NCBI GenBank assembly: GCA_020433835.1
Contig: JAGRBY010000444.1
Location: 1-6,132 of the forward strand
Direction of reading: 5' to 3'
From: Anaerolineae bacterium
GTDB taxonomy: Bacteria > Chloroflexota > Anaerolineae > 4572-78 > J111
DNA: 6,132 nt
Part shown: positions 5,540 to 6,132 of the stretch, in pieces
How the letters are laid out: each line of letters begins with the position of its first letter
Numbering within the stretch: position 1 is the stretch's first letter
Notes under the pieces: model-generated
What the model was told of the DNA's origin: nothing
Databases searched by the model: none
What the model saw: the letters and a program-made list of their open reading frames with translations, nothing else
Program-made: the position numbers and the translations under genes

Positions 5540-6132
5540 CTACAGCCCAATCCGCTCGAACCGAAACGCGCTCATATCAATCGTGCTGCTGCCGCCGCTA
5601 GCCATTTCGGCCAGCGCCTCGCCGATGGCGGCGGAGTGCTTGAAGCCGTGGCCCGAACAGGGCGAGGCCACCAGCACCCGTTGGCTGCCGGGCTGCCAGT
5701 CGATGACGAAATGTTCGTCGGGCGTTACGGTGTAGAGACAAACTCCGGCGTCCACGCACCGATGGGTAATCCCTTCGACTTTGTTGGCGATGAAATAGTC
5801 GACCATCCGCTCGATTTCGTGGGGCTGCACCGTGCGGTCAACCTCATCCGGGTGGGTCGCATCCAGGTACTCTTCCGTCAGCATCTTGACCGCCGGCGTG
5901 CCGAAATCGGGCGTGGGAAAGAGGGTGTAAAAATCTTCGATGACATCGCCAATCCAGATGACAAAGGGAAACTTATCCAGCCGAAACGGCTCCAAATCCT
6001 CAGCCTCGAACCAGTAAATGACCTGCCGATAAACCCCAAAGGGCTGGTGCAGCTCTGCCGCCAGCAGATCGGTTAGCCACGGGCCGGTGGTCAGCACCAG
6101 TTTATCGGCCGAGTAGGTGCCTTTATTGGTGG
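5540..6132 (-). CDS. FAD-dependent amine/amino-acid oxidase of the sarcosine oxidase/N-methyltryptophan oxidase type, C-terminal part
   Basis: The frame is open to the right edge, so the N-terminal FAD-binding Rossmann part lies outside. About 196 residues are visible, starting TNKGTYSADKLVLTTGPW, the strand before the second FAD contact. Numbering from the GTG at 6097, GVCLYTVTPDEHFVID (118-133) matches the monomeric sarcosine oxidase block whose Cys carries FAD covalently, here Cys120. CSGHGFKHSAAIGE (147-160) is the FAD/substrate loop, with Lys153 matching the carboxylate-binding Lys348. Lys71 aligns with the oxygen-activating Lys265. The position of substrate His269 appears to be Glu75. 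Such enzymes oxidise N-methyl or other secondary amino acids to imines with hydrogen peroxide release. The specific substrate is not assignable. The SDR gene follows in the same direction. Confidence 0.88.
   Translation of the reverse strand, partial: TNKGTYSADKLVLTTGPWLTDLLAAELHQPFGVYRQVIYWFEAEDLEPFRLDKFPFVIWIGDVIEDFYTLFPTPDFGTPAVKMLTEEYLDATHPDEVDRTVQPHEIERMVDYFIANKVEGITHRCVDAGVCLYTVTPDEHFVIDWQPGSQRVLVASPCSGHGFKHSAAIGEALAEMASGGSSTIDMSAFRFERIGL

Overview
The window looks like chromosomal DNA from an environmental bacterium with moderately high GC. The mix of coding content, together with G-rich heptamer repeats and GCTGATA/TCAGCGG repeats between genes, reminds me of Chloroflexota (Anaerolineae-like) genomes. 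Cyanobacteria carry similar intergenic repeats, so the lineage is an inference and not demonstrated. There are no tRNAs, rRNAs, phage genes, transposase genes or CRISPR arrays.

Layout. Plus strand, left part: the 3' end of an unrecognised gene (to 329), a promoter-bearing gap, then a two-gene polyamine operon. This is a SpeD-family pyruvoyl decarboxylase (486-914) overlapping a GTG-started spermidine synthase speE (907-1734). Everything to the right is on the minus strand and converges on speE. In transcription order from the right edge these are: the C-terminal part of a sarcosine oxidase/N-methyltryptophan oxidase-type flavoprotein (5540-6132), a classical short-chain dehydrogenase (4580-5440), a GNAT acetyltransferase with its own promoter (3971-4453), a radical SAM protein with a C-terminal auxiliary-cluster cysteine set (2665-3741), and a PHP-family metallohydrolase broken by a one-base frameshift (1818-2614).

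How the genes fit together. SpeD and SpeE would together supply and use decarboxylated S-adenosylmethionine to make a triamine. The SpeD lacks several usual active-site residues, though, so its substrate is open. The flavoprotein and SDR may form an amine/alcohol oxidation pair, and the radical SAM and PHP genes are adjacent and co-oriented, but no joint pathway can be named from the sequence.

The intergenic regions are rich in structure. There is a 30-bp imperfect inverted repeat between the convergent speE and PHP genes, an 18-bp-stem hairpin made of tandem repeats between the flavoprotein and SDR genes, a GTAGGGN heptamer array touching the PHP start codon, and an 85-bp REPIN-like pair of inverted palindromes upstream of the radical SAM gene. 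I do not see a convincing new multi-gene system. The best leads are the divergent SpeD, the REPIN-like element and the frameshifted PHP gene.
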